Shown here: positions 16,661-24,455 of the stretch, piece after piece
Layout of the letters: each line of letters opens with the position of its first letter
Numbering within the stretch: the first letter of the stretch is position 1
Source of the DNA: CAMDBL01 sp964498125
GTDB taxonomy: Bacteria; Pseudomonadota; Alphaproteobacteria; Rhizobiales; Hyphomicrobiaceae
Reading direction: 5' to 3'
Assembly: GCA_964498125.1 (NCBI GenBank)
Contig: CAZCGE010000137.1
Location: 1 to 31,496 of the forward strand
DNA: 31,496 nt
Translations under genes and position numbers: made by a program
The notes under the pieces: generated by a model
The model's input: only the letters and a program-made list of their open reading frames with translations
Told to the model about the DNA's origin: nothing
Database searches by the model: none

Positions 16661-16676
16661 ATTGGTGGAGAGGGCT
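16661..16676. repeat. tRNA-Tyr 3'-end segment matching the left repeat
   Basis: ATTGGTGGAGAGGGCT, identical to 5403-5418 and in the same orientation. It covers the last 14 bases of tRNA-Tyr including CCA and two bases beyond. It is the candidate right attachment site of the island. Confidence 0.5.
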
Positions 16677-16747
16677 GGATTCGAACCAGCGTAGGCGTAG
16701 CCAACGGATTTACAGTCCGTCCCCTTTAGCCACTCGGGCACCTCTCC
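16663..16747 (-). tRNA. tRNA-Tyr (anticodon GTA)
   Basis: The minus strand folds as an 85-nt class II tRNA with encoded CCA. The acceptor stem pairs GGAGAGG at the 5' end with CCTCTCC before ACCA. The D-arm region contains GCCCGAGTGGCTAAAGGGG. The anticodon loop is CTGTAAA with GTA at 16711-16713 (complement). A long variable arm (TTGGCTACGCCTACG region) and the T-loop GGTTCGAATCC follow. Tyr tRNAs have this class II form in bacteria. The 3' end coincides with the island repeat. Confidence 0.97.
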
Positions 16748-16927
16748 AGTGGCTCTCCCGCTGGCCCTGCGCAAGTGCAGCGCTTCGGGCAAGCTGAGCC
16801 GCCCCGCATCCCGAGAGCAGGGTGAGGCCGGGTTTATGGTGGTGGGGGACTTTCATGTCAACAGCAAACCGGTCAGGATGATCCTCGATACCCGCGGACG
16901 ACTCCATCCGGTCAAGAAAGGCCCAAC

Positions 16928-17713
16928 ATGGGCGAGCATCCCGCCAGCCGCCCGCAGTCGCCGCGCCGTCAGGACACCAGCACGGGCGGGTTGCAACTGT
17001 TCGGCATCCACACGGTGGAAGCCGCCCTTGGCAACCCGCGGCGGCACATTCGCCGCCTGGTCTTGACCGATAACGCCGCCCGCCGGCTGGCCAGCGCCAT
17101 CGAGGCGCGGCAGACGACGCACGAGCATACGACGCCGCGTGAGCTCGACCGCCTGCTGGGCCCGGACACCGTGCACCAAGGCGCCCTGCTCGAAACCGAG
17201 CCCCTGCCCGAGCCTGAGCTTGCCGATCTTGCCCGGGCGGCGGCCAGCGGTGGGCCCATCGTCGTGCTCGATCAGGTGACAGACCCGCACAACGTCGGCG
17301 CCATTCTGCGCTCGGCCGCGGTTTTCGGCGCGGCCGGCCTCGTCATGACGCGGCGCCATAGCCCGCCCATTGATGGTGTGCTGGCGAAATCAGCGTCCGG
17401 CGCCATCGAGCATGTGCCCGTGGCGTTGGTGCAAAACCTGGCGCGGGCTTTGGCGGAGCTTGCCGAACTCGGCGTCACCCGCATCGGCCTCGACGGCGAG
17501 GCGGACGATGCGATCGAGGATGTACCACTATCCGGCGCCGTGGCGCTGGTGTTCGGCGCCGAAGGCAAGGGCTTGCGGCAACTCACCCGCGACACCTGCG
17601 ACCGGCTCTGCCGCATCGCCACGCCGGGCCCGATCGCCAGCCTCAATGTTTCAAACGCCGCCGCCGTGGCATTGCACATGGCGGCCCTGCGGCGGCGTTC
17701 GTCTCCGGATTGA
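16928..17713 (+). CDS. rlmB: 23S rRNA (guanosine-2'-O-)-methyltransferase RlmB (SpoU/TrmH family)
   Basis: A 261-residue enzyme that methylates the 2'-OH of a guanosine in the peptidyl-transferase-centre loop of 23S rRNA (G2251 in E. coli) using S-adenosylmethionine. The substrate-binding N-terminal domain begins with GLQLFGIHTVEAAL (21-34). The SPOUT catalytic domain has motif 1 LDQVTDPHNVGAILRSA (114-130, with N122 and catalytic-region R128), motif 2 VFGAEGKGLR (208-217, E212) and motif 3 ASLNVSNAAAVAL (237-249). This is the full length for the family. AAAGG precedes the ATG at a good distance. It is transcribed divergently from tRNA-Tyr, leaving 180 bases between them, and converges on the osmC-like gene with only 36 bases between. 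Confidence 0.95.
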   Translation: MGEHPASRPQSPRRQDTSTGGLQLFGIHTVEAALGNPRRHIRRLVLTDNAARRLASAIEARQTTHEHTTPRELDRLLGPDTVHQGALLETEPLPEPELADLARAAASGGPIVVLDQVTDPHNVGAILRSAAVFGAAGLVMTRRHSPPIDGVLAKSASGAIEHVPVALVQNLARALAELAELGVTRIGLDGEADDAIEDVPLSGAVALVFGAEGKGLRQLTRDTCDRLCRIATPGPIASLNVSNAAAVALHMAALRRRSSPD

Positions 17714-17749
17714 CCCCGCCGTGCAGCACACGGCCTATCACGGGCTGCG

Positions 17750-18259
17750 TCACACCCGCGTCAACTTCGCCGACAGCTCCGGCCGCGTATTCAGCGTCTG
17801 AAACACCACGCAATAGCGCTCGGTCAATTTCAGCAGCTGGTCGACCTTGTCTTGGGGCGCGTCGGTGTCCACCTCGAAGGTCAGGCGAATGTTTTCGAAG
17901 CCGACCTTGGCGCCCTTGTCGACGCCGAGCGTGCCGCGAAAATCGAGATCGCCCTCGGCGAACACCTTGGCACTCCTGAGTGGCACCTCGATCGCCGTGG
18001 CAACGGCTTTCAGCGTCACGCCGGCGCAGGCGACCAGCGCCTCGAGCAGCATGTCGCCCGAGCACAGCTCCAGGCCGGAGCCGCCGGTCGCGGGATGCAA
18101 GCCGGCGAGCGCGATGGCACGGCCCGTCTCCACCTTACAGGCAATCGACGTGTCATCGATCGAACCTTGCGCCTTCAGCGTGATGCGCGCCGCGCCCGGC
18201 TCCGACTTGTACTTGTCCTTGATCGGCGTTTGCAGGGCTCTGAGGCTGGCGGCGTCCAT
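17750..18259 (-). CDS. OsmC/Ohr-family peroxide-reductase-like protein
   Basis: A 169-residue protein of the OsmC superfamily, cytoplasmic thiol peroxidases that reduce organic hydroperoxides. The two redox cysteines are in place: C78 in GDMLLEALVACAGVTLKAVA and C150 in LTERYCVVFQTL. The N-terminal part has the expected RITLKAQGS strand and GGSGLELCSGD turn; C66 is an additional cysteine. The start ATG follows AAAGGAC. It lies downstream of the ABC operon on the same strand, separated from the ATPase stop by 82 bases that hold a long palindromic repeat, so it may be co-transcribed or partly insulated. Sulfur or nitrogen substrates imported by the ABC system could explain the association, but that is conjecture. 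Confidence 0.88.
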   Translation of the reverse strand: MDAASLRALQTPIKDKYKSEPGAARITLKAQGSIDDTSIACKVETGRAIALAGLHPATGGSGLELCSGDMLLEALVACAGVTLKAVATAIEVPLRSAKVFAEGDLDFRGTLGVDKGAKVGFENIRLTFEVDTDAPQDKVDQLLKLTERYCVVFQTLNTRPELSAKLTRV

Positions 18260-18279
18260 GGGAAGTCCTTTTTGCGATC

Positions 18280-18332
18280 GGGGTCAGATCCGCAAATCTC
18301 TTGCCCGCCTTCGGCAGGACGGGTCTGACCCC
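18280..18332. repeat. Palindromic intercistronic repeat, copy A
   Basis: A 53-bp element with arms GGGGTCAGATCC (18280-18291) and GGGTCTGACCCC at its right end; the arms pair over 12 positions with one mismatch. The interior contains TTGCCCGCCTTCGGCAGGAC. It begins 9 bases after the ATPase stop and ends 20 bases before the osmC-like start. A near-identical element is at 25318-25369. Confidence 0.85.
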
Positions 18333-18341
18333 GTCTCGTGC

Positions 18342-19115
<774 letters not shown>

Positions 19116-19127
19116 GGCGCCAATCCG

Positions 19128-19976
19128 TCAATGGCTCGATTGGAACGCGTCCTGCCAGCGTAGCAGGGGCCGGGAGACGGCCGCGATCAGGCTGTCGGTG
19201 AGCTTGCCGAGAACGGCGAACGTAATGATGGCGGCGACGATCTGCGCCGGCTTGCCGAGTTGCTGACCATCGACCAGCAGATAGCCGAGGCCTTCGGACG
19301 CGCCCATGAACTCGGCGGCGACGACGAACATCCAGCCGAGCCCGAGGCCGCTGCGCAGCGCCAGCACATAGGCCGGCAGAATGGCGGGCAGCAGGATGCG
19401 CCTGACCAGGGCCGGACCCGACAGGCGGAAGATGCGGCCAACCTCGACGATCTTACGGTCGACGGCGAGGATCGCCCCCATCACGCCGAGATAAACGGGA
19501 AAGAACACGCCGACCGCGATCAGCACCACCTTGGATGTCTCGAAGATGCCGAGCCAGAGAATGAACAGCGGGATCCATGCGATCGAGGGGATGGCGCGCA
19601 AGCCCTGCAAGGTCGGATCCAGCAGGCGGTTGAGCAGGCCAGAATAGCCCGCCGCCGCGCCGAGCAGCGTTCCGGCCAGCACGCCGAGACCGAAGCCGGC
19701 CGCGACACGCGCGGTGGTCGCCAGGATATGGCGGACCAGCTCGCCGCTCTCCGCCAGTTCCTGGAATACAGCGAAAATGCGCGAGGGCGGCGGCAGCAGC
19801 CGGCCGTTGAAAAACCCGAGCAGAACCGCCAGCTCCCAGCCGATGGCCAGCGCCAGCGGCACGGCGAGCCCAATCGCCAAGCCACGCAACGAAGCCGGCA
19901 GCGTGTGCTGCCGGCTCGCGTTTGCGGTTGGTTCAGCCCCATCGTGAGGCAAGGTCTCGATGGCCGTCATGGACAT
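19128..19976 (-). CDS. ABC importer permease, SsuC/TauC type (system 1)
   Basis: A 282-residue inner-membrane protein of the BPD_transp_1 fold with about six membrane segments, starting after a 25-residue cytoplasmic tail. The ATPase-coupling (EAA) loop reads VGRIFRLSGPALVRRILLPAILP, placed before the last two helices as usual. Other family-typical phrases are LLPPPSRIFAVFQEL, LRAIPSIAWIPLFILWLGI and SKVVLIAVGVFFPVYLG. The start at 19976 overlaps nothing and lies 12 bases after the binding-protein stop; GAGGCGT provides a ribosome site. An internal ATG at 19970 is a possible alternative start two codons later. Confidence 0.92.
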   Translation of the reverse strand: MSMTAIETLPHDGAEPTANASRQHTLPASLRGLAIGLAVPLALAIGWELAVLLGFFNGRLLPPPSRIFAVFQELAESGELVRHILATTARVAAGFGLGVLAGTLLGAAAGYSGLLNRLLDPTLQGLRAIPSIAWIPLFILWLGIFETSKVVLIAVGVFFPVYLGVMGAILAVDRKIVEVGRIFRLSGPALVRRILLPAILPAYVLALRSGLGLGWMFVVAAEFMGASEGLGYLLVDGQQLGKPAQIVAAIITFAVLGKLTDSLIAAVSRPLLRWQDAFQSSH

Positions 19977-19988
19977 CAGACATACGCC

Positions 19989-21014
19989 TCAGTGGAACGA
20001 GCTGTCGAGCAGGCTTGCGACCACGCCCTTGACGTCGACGTCGGCCTTGATGACGCCGGCCTTCTGCAAGGCAACGCCGGCGGCCAGGATCGCGTCGTTC
20101 TGCACCGCGCCGATCTTCGAGTTTTTCAGGCCCGTGCGCTCATCGATCTGCTTGGCGACGACGGCTGCCGGCAGTTTGGTGGCGGCGACGAAGTCGGCCT
20201 TGAGCTTGTCCGGGTTGGCGATCGACCAGAGGCGGGCCTCCTCGTAGACCTTGATGACGCGCTTGACGATCGCGGGGTGCTTCTTGGCGAAATCCTCGCT
20301 GACGTTGAGGACGCCCCAGGTGTTAGCCTCGGCGTTGCGGAAGAACAGCCTGGCGCCGTCCTCCACTTCCGCTGTCGCCATCATCGGGTCGAGTCCGGCC
20401 CAGGCGTCGACATCGCCGCGGATCAGCGCCATCTTGCCGTCGGAGTGCTGCAGCAGCACGAGCGTTACGTCCTTCTCGGTGAGCCCGACCGATTGCAAAG
20501 CGCGCACCAGGAAGATGTGCGGATCGGTGCCGCGGGTGACGGCAATGCGCTTGCCCTTGAGATCGGCGAGACCCTTGATGGCCGAGTCGCCCTTGGTCAC
20601 CAGCGCGGTCCACTCGGGCCGCGAATAGGCATAGACCGACTTGATGGGATTACCGTTGATCTTGGCAACGAGGGCGGCGGCGCCGGCCGTCGAGCCGAAG
20701 TCGATCGAGCCGGCATTGAGGAATTCCAGCGCCTTGTTGGAGCCGACCGACTGCACCCAAGTGACCTTGATGCCGTCCTTCTCGAACTCCTTCTCGAGCA
20801 AGCCCTGGTTCTTCAGCACCAGCGACACCGGATTGTAGGTGGCCCAGTCGATGCGGATGTCCTTCAGCGCGCTCTGGGCGACCGCCGGCGCGGGCTCGAG
20901 CAACACACCGCACATGAGCGCCGCAAGCCCCAGGCCAAGAGCACTGCACACCTTACGCCGGCTCGGCGTCTGGTTGCTCCAGGGCTCGACGTGCGGGAGG
21001 GACGTGGGCGTCAT
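19989..21014 (-). CDS. ABC importer substrate-binding protein, aliphatic sulfonate/nitrate type (system 1)
   Basis: The start is set at ATG 21014, because a ribosome site (GGAAAGGT) precedes it and the export signal begins there; the frame stays open 36 codons further up. The 341-residue product has an SRRKVCSALGLGLAALMCG signal (twin Arg, possibly Tat) with cleavage near AVAQ. The mature NMT1/SsuA-like fold shows IRIDWATYNPVSLVLKNQGLLEKEF, SVGSNKALEFLNAGSIDFGS, GLADLKGKRIAVTRGTD and DVDAWAGLDPM. Such periplasmic proteins deliver sulfonates, nitrate, bicarbonate or similar anions to the permease. The tryptophan in the first strand and WAGLDPM recall SsuA members, but no substrate can be assigned safely. 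Confidence 0.9.
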   Translation of the reverse strand: MTPTSLPHVEPWSNQTPSRRKVCSALGLGLAALMCGVLLEPAPAVAQSALKDIRIDWATYNPVSLVLKNQGLLEKEFEKDGIKVTWVQSVGSNKALEFLNAGSIDFGSTAGAAALVAKINGNPIKSVYAYSRPEWTALVTKGDSAIKGLADLKGKRIAVTRGTDPHIFLVRALQSVGLTEKDVTLVLLQHSDGKMALIRGDVDAWAGLDPMMATAEVEDGARLFFRNAEANTWGVLNVSEDFAKKHPAIVKRVIKVYEEARLWSIANPDKLKADFVAATKLPAAVVAKQIDERTGLKNSKIGAVQNDAILAAGVALQKAGVIKADVDVKGVVASLLDSSFH

Positions 21015-21315
21015 GATGAGACCTTTCCAAGCGTTGCTTATCGCGACCATCGGCAAGGGCCGGGTCGAGGCGGCGGATAACATCAGATTTGGAATGATTT
21101 TGCTAGATGGCGCGGAAGTCATCGCCTAAATAAGAACTAAAAGCTATTTTTTCCGGTAATTCGAATTAATTATTCTTATAAAGTCTGAAGTTCGAATGCT
21201 GGCCCAGGTGCTGTTTGCTCGGTCGCGCCAATCCGTACCGGCGATGCGCGACACGCCATCTCATCTTTTCGGGCTCGGCCATCAGGGTTCGCCGTTCGGG
21301 CAGCGGGTCATGCGC
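21015..21315. promoter_or_regulatory. Upstream region of ABC system 1 with two TTCGAA sites 31 bp apart
   Basis: The gap between the binding-protein start and the DUF4166 stop contains an AT-rich island (about 21120-21200) in otherwise GC-rich DNA, the likely promoter zone of the operon. Two palindromic hexamers TTCGAA lie at 21160-21165 and 21191-21196, three helical turns apart, about 150-180 bases upstream of the start. TTATAAGAATAAT between them, on the minus strand, is a plausible -10 zone, though no clear -35 is visible. Confidence 0.4.
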
Positions 21316-21975
21316 TCAGGCGTCGTCGAACAGCGCCAGTTGATGCAGCATGCAACCGAACACCGGGTGCGTCAGTGTCAGACGGAAGCTGAAGCTCCCG
21401 CTGGCGCTCTCTTCGCGATGCACAATCTGCATCTGCCCAGGTTCGAGCATGCGCGACACCCTCACGCGCCAGCCGCCAATCTCGACAAAATAGCGGCGCG
21501 ATCGAAACACCAGCGCGCCGTCCTCGACGTGCACCGTCAACTCCATGCCGATGCCACAGCCGACGTACTCCTCCAAGCCGGTCGGTCCGCGAAACCGCTT
21601 GGCTGAATGCACCACCTGCGGGAAACGGCCGGACCGCGCGTAGGTGCGGGTCCAGACCTGGCCGCCAATCGCCGCATCCTCTGTGACCGCGACAACGGCC
21701 GCGCCGGTGGCGCCATTGCTGAGCGGCAGCGGCGCACCGATGCTGCGAGCCAGGAAGGCCAGGACACGGCCAGCCATCGACAACTCGGTCGCGACCACCC
21801 GCCCCCTGTAAAGCGCCGTCTCATTGGGGCCGAGCCGCTTGGAGAACCGTCGACGCACCGCCGGCGGCAGCCGCTGCCATGCCGCCTCGCCGACCAGCGC
21901 GCGAAAACGGGTGTCGGCAATTGCCGCAGGGTCGCCCGTGTGGACCCTGGCGATGGTAACCTGAGCGGCTGACAT
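21316..21975 (-). CDS. DUF4166 domain protein
   Basis: A 219-residue protein. The phrases RFRALVGEAAWQRLPPAVRRRFSKR (N-terminus), YRGRVVATELSMAGRVLAFLARSIGAPLP, GGQVWTRTYARSGRFPQVVHSAKRF, GLEEYVGCGIGMELTV and LTHPVFGCMLHQLALFDDA (C-terminus) match the DUF4166 family as I know it. The function is unknown. The family is sometimes fused to or located next to saccharopine-dehydrogenase-like or membrane proteins, none of which is seen here. It is soluble with no signal peptide. It follows the GbsR-like gene on the same strand, separated by a 65-bp inverted repeat that may end or attenuate transcription. Confidence 0.8.
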   Translation of the reverse strand: MSAAQVTIARVHTGDPAAIADTRFRALVGEAAWQRLPPAVRRRFSKRLGPNETALYRGRVVATELSMAGRVLAFLARSIGAPLPLSNGATGAAVVAVTEDAAIGGQVWTRTYARSGRFPQVVHSAKRFRGPTGLEEYVGCGIGMELTVHVEDGALVFRSRRYFVEIGGWRVRVSRMLEPGQMQIVHREESASGSFSFRLTLTHPVFGCMLHQLALFDDA

Positions 21976-22018
21976 GGCGCTATGCTGCCTTTAGGTTCCA
22001 GCACAAGACTCGTCCGTG

Positions 22019-22083
22019 GGCTGGGTTAGCGCGGCCCGGGCCGCCTGCCAGTATCGTGCCATTCGGACCGCGCTAACCCAGCC
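22019..22083. repeat. 65-bp inverted repeat at the end of the GbsR-like gene
   Basis: Arms GGCTGGGTTAGCGCGG (22019-22034) and CCGCGCTAACCCAGCC (22068-22083) are perfect 16-bp complements around a 33-base middle. The right arm includes the first base of the GbsR-like stop codon. It looks like a dispersed REP-like palindrome and could act as a bidirectional terminator or mRNA stabiliser. Confidence 0.8.
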
Positions 22084-22652
22084 TACTTACTGCCCTTGCG
22101 CCCACGGCCGGTGACCATGCGGCCGATGGCGCCGCCCATGCGCAGCAGTGACAACAGCGTCGACGGCGGCAGGCGCATCAACTCGGTGAAACTGCGGTCG
22201 GCGGTGGTGATGAACTCCAGCATGCCGTCGAGCTTGGCGCGTGCGGTCGGCGAGATGGTCCGATCACCCCGCGCCTCGGCGGCACACGCGCCCAGCACGT
22301 CCAGCGTCGGATCGATCTCGCGCCGCTTGCGGCCCTGAGCGATGCGTCGCACCATCTCGAACAGATCGGATTCGGCCTCGAAGAAATCGCGACGATCGCC
22401 CATCATGTGCACACGGCGGATGAGCTGCCAGGCCTGCAGTTCCTTGAGACTATTGGAGACATTGGAGCGGGCGATGCCGAGCTGTTCGGCAATGTCCTCG
22501 GCCGTCAGCGGCCGGTCGGAGATGTAGAGCAGCGCGTGGATCTGACTGACCGAGCGGTTGACGCCCCAGATCGATCCCATCTCGCCCCAGTGCAGCACGA
22601 AGCGCTGGATGGCTGGCGGCAATGGCGCCGTTATGACTGTTGTTTCTGTCAT
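22083..22652 (-). CDS. GbsR/MarR-family transcriptional regulator
   Basis: A 189-residue winged-helix regulator. The open frame continues upstream, but ATG 22652 is chosen because it matches the GbsR-type N-terminus (AIQRFVLHWGEMGSIWGVNRSVSQIHALLYIS) and because a promoter directly precedes it. The helix-turn-helix is PLTAEDIAEQLGIARSNVSN (about 48-67) and the wing is LIRRVHMMGDRRDFFEAE (77-94). A helical C-terminal part follows, ending in a basic GRMVTGRGRKGSK tail. GbsR proteins control choline/glycine-betaine or related uptake in other bacteria; here the neighbours are ABC importers, so control of transport is plausible but unproven. No Shine-Dalgarno precedes the ATG, and the promoter position predicts a leaderless mRNA. 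Confidence 0.85.
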   Translation of the reverse strand: MTETTVITAPLPPAIQRFVLHWGEMGSIWGVNRSVSQIHALLYISDRPLTAEDIAEQLGIARSNVSNSLKELQAWQLIRRVHMMGDRRDFFEAESDLFEMVRRIAQGRKRREIDPTLDVLGACAAEARGDRTISPTARAKLDGMLEFITTADRSFTELMRLPPSTLLSLLRMGGAIGRMVTGRGRKGSK

Positions 22653-22673
22653 AACAGAAATATCGGATATTTC
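22644..22673 (-). promoter_or_regulatory. Nested palindromes over the GbsR-like -10 and start codon (autoregulatory operator)
   Basis: GAAATATCGGATATTTC (22657-22673) is a perfect 7-3-7 palindrome overlapping the -10 element. TTCTGTCATAACAGAA (22644-22659) is a 6-4-6 palindrome centred on the start codon. Either would suit a MarR-type dimer and would block RNA polymerase. Confidence 0.6.
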
Positions 22674-22687
22674 AGAGCGATTGTCAA
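22659..22687 (-). promoter_or_regulatory. Sigma-70-type promoter of the GbsR-like gene
   Basis: On the minus strand a perfect -35 TTGACA (22687-22682) is followed by exactly 17 bases and a -10 GATATT (22664-22659, four of six consensus). Transcription would begin about seven bases later, at or within a base or two of the A of the ATG at 22652. Confidence 0.65.
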
Positions 22688-22816
22688 GCGAGACCTGTGC
22701 CGCTCCAGGGCCTCCCGGCCAAGCTCCGGGCGTGCCTGCGGCGGCCGAGCAGGCAAGGTGTGCGGTAGGTGGCCAATTGAACCGCGGTGGCCGTGCCAGA
22801 TAGTCCTTTGTTTGTC

Positions 22817-22864
22817 GCATTTTCTACGTCAAACCGGTGCCCACTTTGGCGGAAAATGCTCTAG
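22817..22864. repeat. Rhizobiales-type short intergenic palindrome
   Basis: GCATTTTCTACG at the left and GGAAAATGC at the right bound the sequence, with CAAACCGGTGCCCACTTTGG between. Elements of this form (GCATTTTC...CCGGT...GAAAATGC) are scattered through rhizobial genomes. It directly abuts the permease stop at 22865 and may form a terminal hairpin for the ABC operon. Confidence 0.6.
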
Positions 22865-23713
22865 CTACCGTCGCGACGTTTCCTGGTGCCAGACCAACAG
22901 CCGCGCGCGCGCCGCGCGCACCGCCCAGATCACCAGGAATCCCGACAGGCCGATTTCGACGATGCCGGCAAAGACGCCGGGACTGTCGGCGAAGCGCTGG
23001 GCGTGGATCATGACGCCGCCGAGCCCCATGCCACCCATCAGCATCTCGGCGACGATGGTGACGATCATGCCGAGCGGCAAGGCGATCTGGAACCCCGTCA
23101 GGATCTGCGGCAGCGCCGCGGGTAGCACCACCGTGCGCAGGATCTTGCCTTCGCTGGCCCCGAGACTGCGCGCCGACCAGATCAACTGCCGATCGACACC
23201 CTGCGTGCCGGCGATGGTGTTGGCGGCAATGGCAAAAAAGCAGGCGAACGCGATCAGCACGATCTTGGAAATGTCGTGCGCGCCGAACCACAGCATGAAG
23301 ATCGGCAGGAACGCTACCTTCGGCATCGGGAAGCCGACCGAGACCACGGGATCGAAGAACCAGCGCACGAGGCGGTATCGCGTCATCATGATGCCGATGC
23401 TGACGCCGCAGACCGCGGCAATGCCGAAGCCCGCCAGCAATCGATAGAGCGTGGCGCCGATCTTGAGGAAAAACTCGCCGGTGACGATGTCCTCGCCGAC
23501 GCGCAGCAGCACGACGCTGAGCGCCGGCAGCAGGTAGGCGTTGAACCTGCCGGAACGGGCGATCAGCTCCCAGGATGCAAACAGCACGATGATCGACAGC
23601 ATCGGGCCGGCCGGGCCCAGCCGATCCCAGAAGCCTTGCGTCTCCATGTGCTCGGGCGAAGGCACCACCACGTCGGGGGCGGTGGTCACGCCGGCATCGG
23701 CTACTCCCGCCAT
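22865..23713 (-). CDS. ABC importer permease B, SsuC/TauC type (system 2)
   Basis: A 282-residue inner-membrane permease with about six helices after a 35-residue N-terminal tail. The coupling loop reads IWSARSLGASEGKILRTVVLPAALPQILTGF. Other conserved pieces are YLLPALSVVLLRVGEDI, MPKVAFLPIFMLWFGAHDISKIVLIAFACFF and MIHAQRFADSPGVFAGI. The ATG lies inside the last codons of permease A (13-base overlap, GATATGGCGGGAGTAG), a sign of tight coupling. Two permease genes with one ATPase suggest a heterodimeric membrane channel. It is the last gene of the transporter operon; a Rhizobiales palindrome follows. Confidence 0.92.
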   Translation of the reverse strand: MAGVADAGVTTAPDVVVPSPEHMETQGFWDRLGPAGPMLSIIVLFASWELIARSGRFNAYLLPALSVVLLRVGEDIVTGEFFLKIGATLYRLLAGFGIAAVCGVSIGIMMTRYRLVRWFFDPVVSVGFPMPKVAFLPIFMLWFGAHDISKIVLIAFACFFAIAANTIAGTQGVDRQLIWSARSLGASEGKILRTVVLPAALPQILTGFQIALPLGMIVTIVAEMLMGGMGLGGVMIHAQRFADSPGVFAGIVEIGLSGFLVIWAVRAARARLLVWHQETSRR

Positions 23714-24453
23714 ATCAACGCCCTCCGCATGAACACCTGGAACAGCCGGTCGGCGATGAAGCCCATGCCGACCACCGTGATGATGCAGGCGAACATCGCC
23801 TCATAGACACCGCCGTCGCCGAAGCCGGAGATCATGTAGCCGAGCCCGTCCTTGGCGATCAGGAACTCGGAGCTGACCAGCAGCACAAAGGAGACGGCCA
23901 GCGCGGTCCTGAGGCCCGCCAGGATCTCCGGCATGGCGCCGGGCACCACCACCTGCCACAGCACCTTGGTCTCGCTCGCCCCAAGGCTGCGCGCCGACCA
24001 GATCAACTGCTGCTCGACGCCGCGCGCGCCATTGAACGAGGACACCACGATCGGCAACAGGCATCCCATGAAGATCAGGATCACCTTCGACATGTCGCCG
24101 AGGCCGAACCACAGGATCATCACCGGGATCAGCGCCGACTTGGGCATCGGGTAGAACATCTGCACGATCGGATTGACGATCATGCGCACCGGCTTGTACC
24201 AGGCCATCAGCACGCCGGCGGTGGTGCCGAACACGACGGCGAGCCCGAGGCCGGAACCGGCCCGCTTGACCGAGGCGAGCCCTTGGACGGCCAGCTCGCC
24301 GCTGCTGGCGAGATCCCACCAGGACACCAGAACCTCCGACAGCGGCGGCATCATCAGCTTCGAGATGATGCCGGTCCGCACCATGGTCTCCCACATCAGC
24401 GCCAGGATCAGCAGCGGCAGATACTTGACGATGCGATTGAGCGTGCCGGTCAT
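23701..24453 (-). CDS. ABC importer permease A, SsuC/TauC type (system 2)
   Basis: A 250-residue permease paralogous to permease B. The coupling loop IWSARSLGASETKVLWQVVVPGAMPEILAGL matches that of permease B closely. YPMPKSALIPVMILWFGLGDMSKVILIFMGCLLP and SEFLIAKDGLGYMISGFGDGGVYEAM are also typical of the family. It starts two bases after the ATPase stop (CACTGACCATG). With permease B it would form the membrane part of the importer. Confidence 0.92.
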   Translation of the reverse strand: MTGTLNRIVKYLPLLILALMWETMVRTGIISKLMMPPLSEVLVSWWDLASSGELAVQGLASVKRAGSGLGLAVVFGTTAGVLMAWYKPVRMIVNPIVQMFYPMPKSALIPVMILWFGLGDMSKVILIFMGCLLPIVVSSFNGARGVEQQLIWSARSLGASETKVLWQVVVPGAMPEILAGLRTALAVSFVLLVSSEFLIAKDGLGYMISGFGDGGVYEAMFACIITVVGMGFIADRLFQVFMRRALIWRE

Positions 24454-24455
24454 GG

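Larger units (their letters stand above)
5403..16676. mobile_element. Putative eroded genomic island at tRNA-Tyr carrying copper efflux genes
   Basis: The segment lies between two direct copies of the tRNA-Tyr 3' end and extends away from the intact tRNA's 3' side, as expected for tRNA-targeted integration. Its cargo is a metal-efflux cluster, typical of integrative elements. Both margins (5420-6083 and about 15040-16660) are non-coding or decayed, as in old islands. No integrase or relaxase is recognisable, so if this was a mobile element it is no longer autonomous. The 16-bp repeat is short for an attachment site, which keeps confidence moderate. Confidence 0.4.

Noticed and set aside
17714..17749. 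Possible bidirectional terminator between rlmB and the osmC-like gene
   Set aside because: The 36-base gap contains no inverted repeat of useful length.
19260..21080. A 606-codon plus-strand frame opposite ABC system 1
   Set aside because: It spans three genes with clear ABC motifs on the minus strand; composition (Asp, Gln, Arg, His) is that of an antisense shadow.
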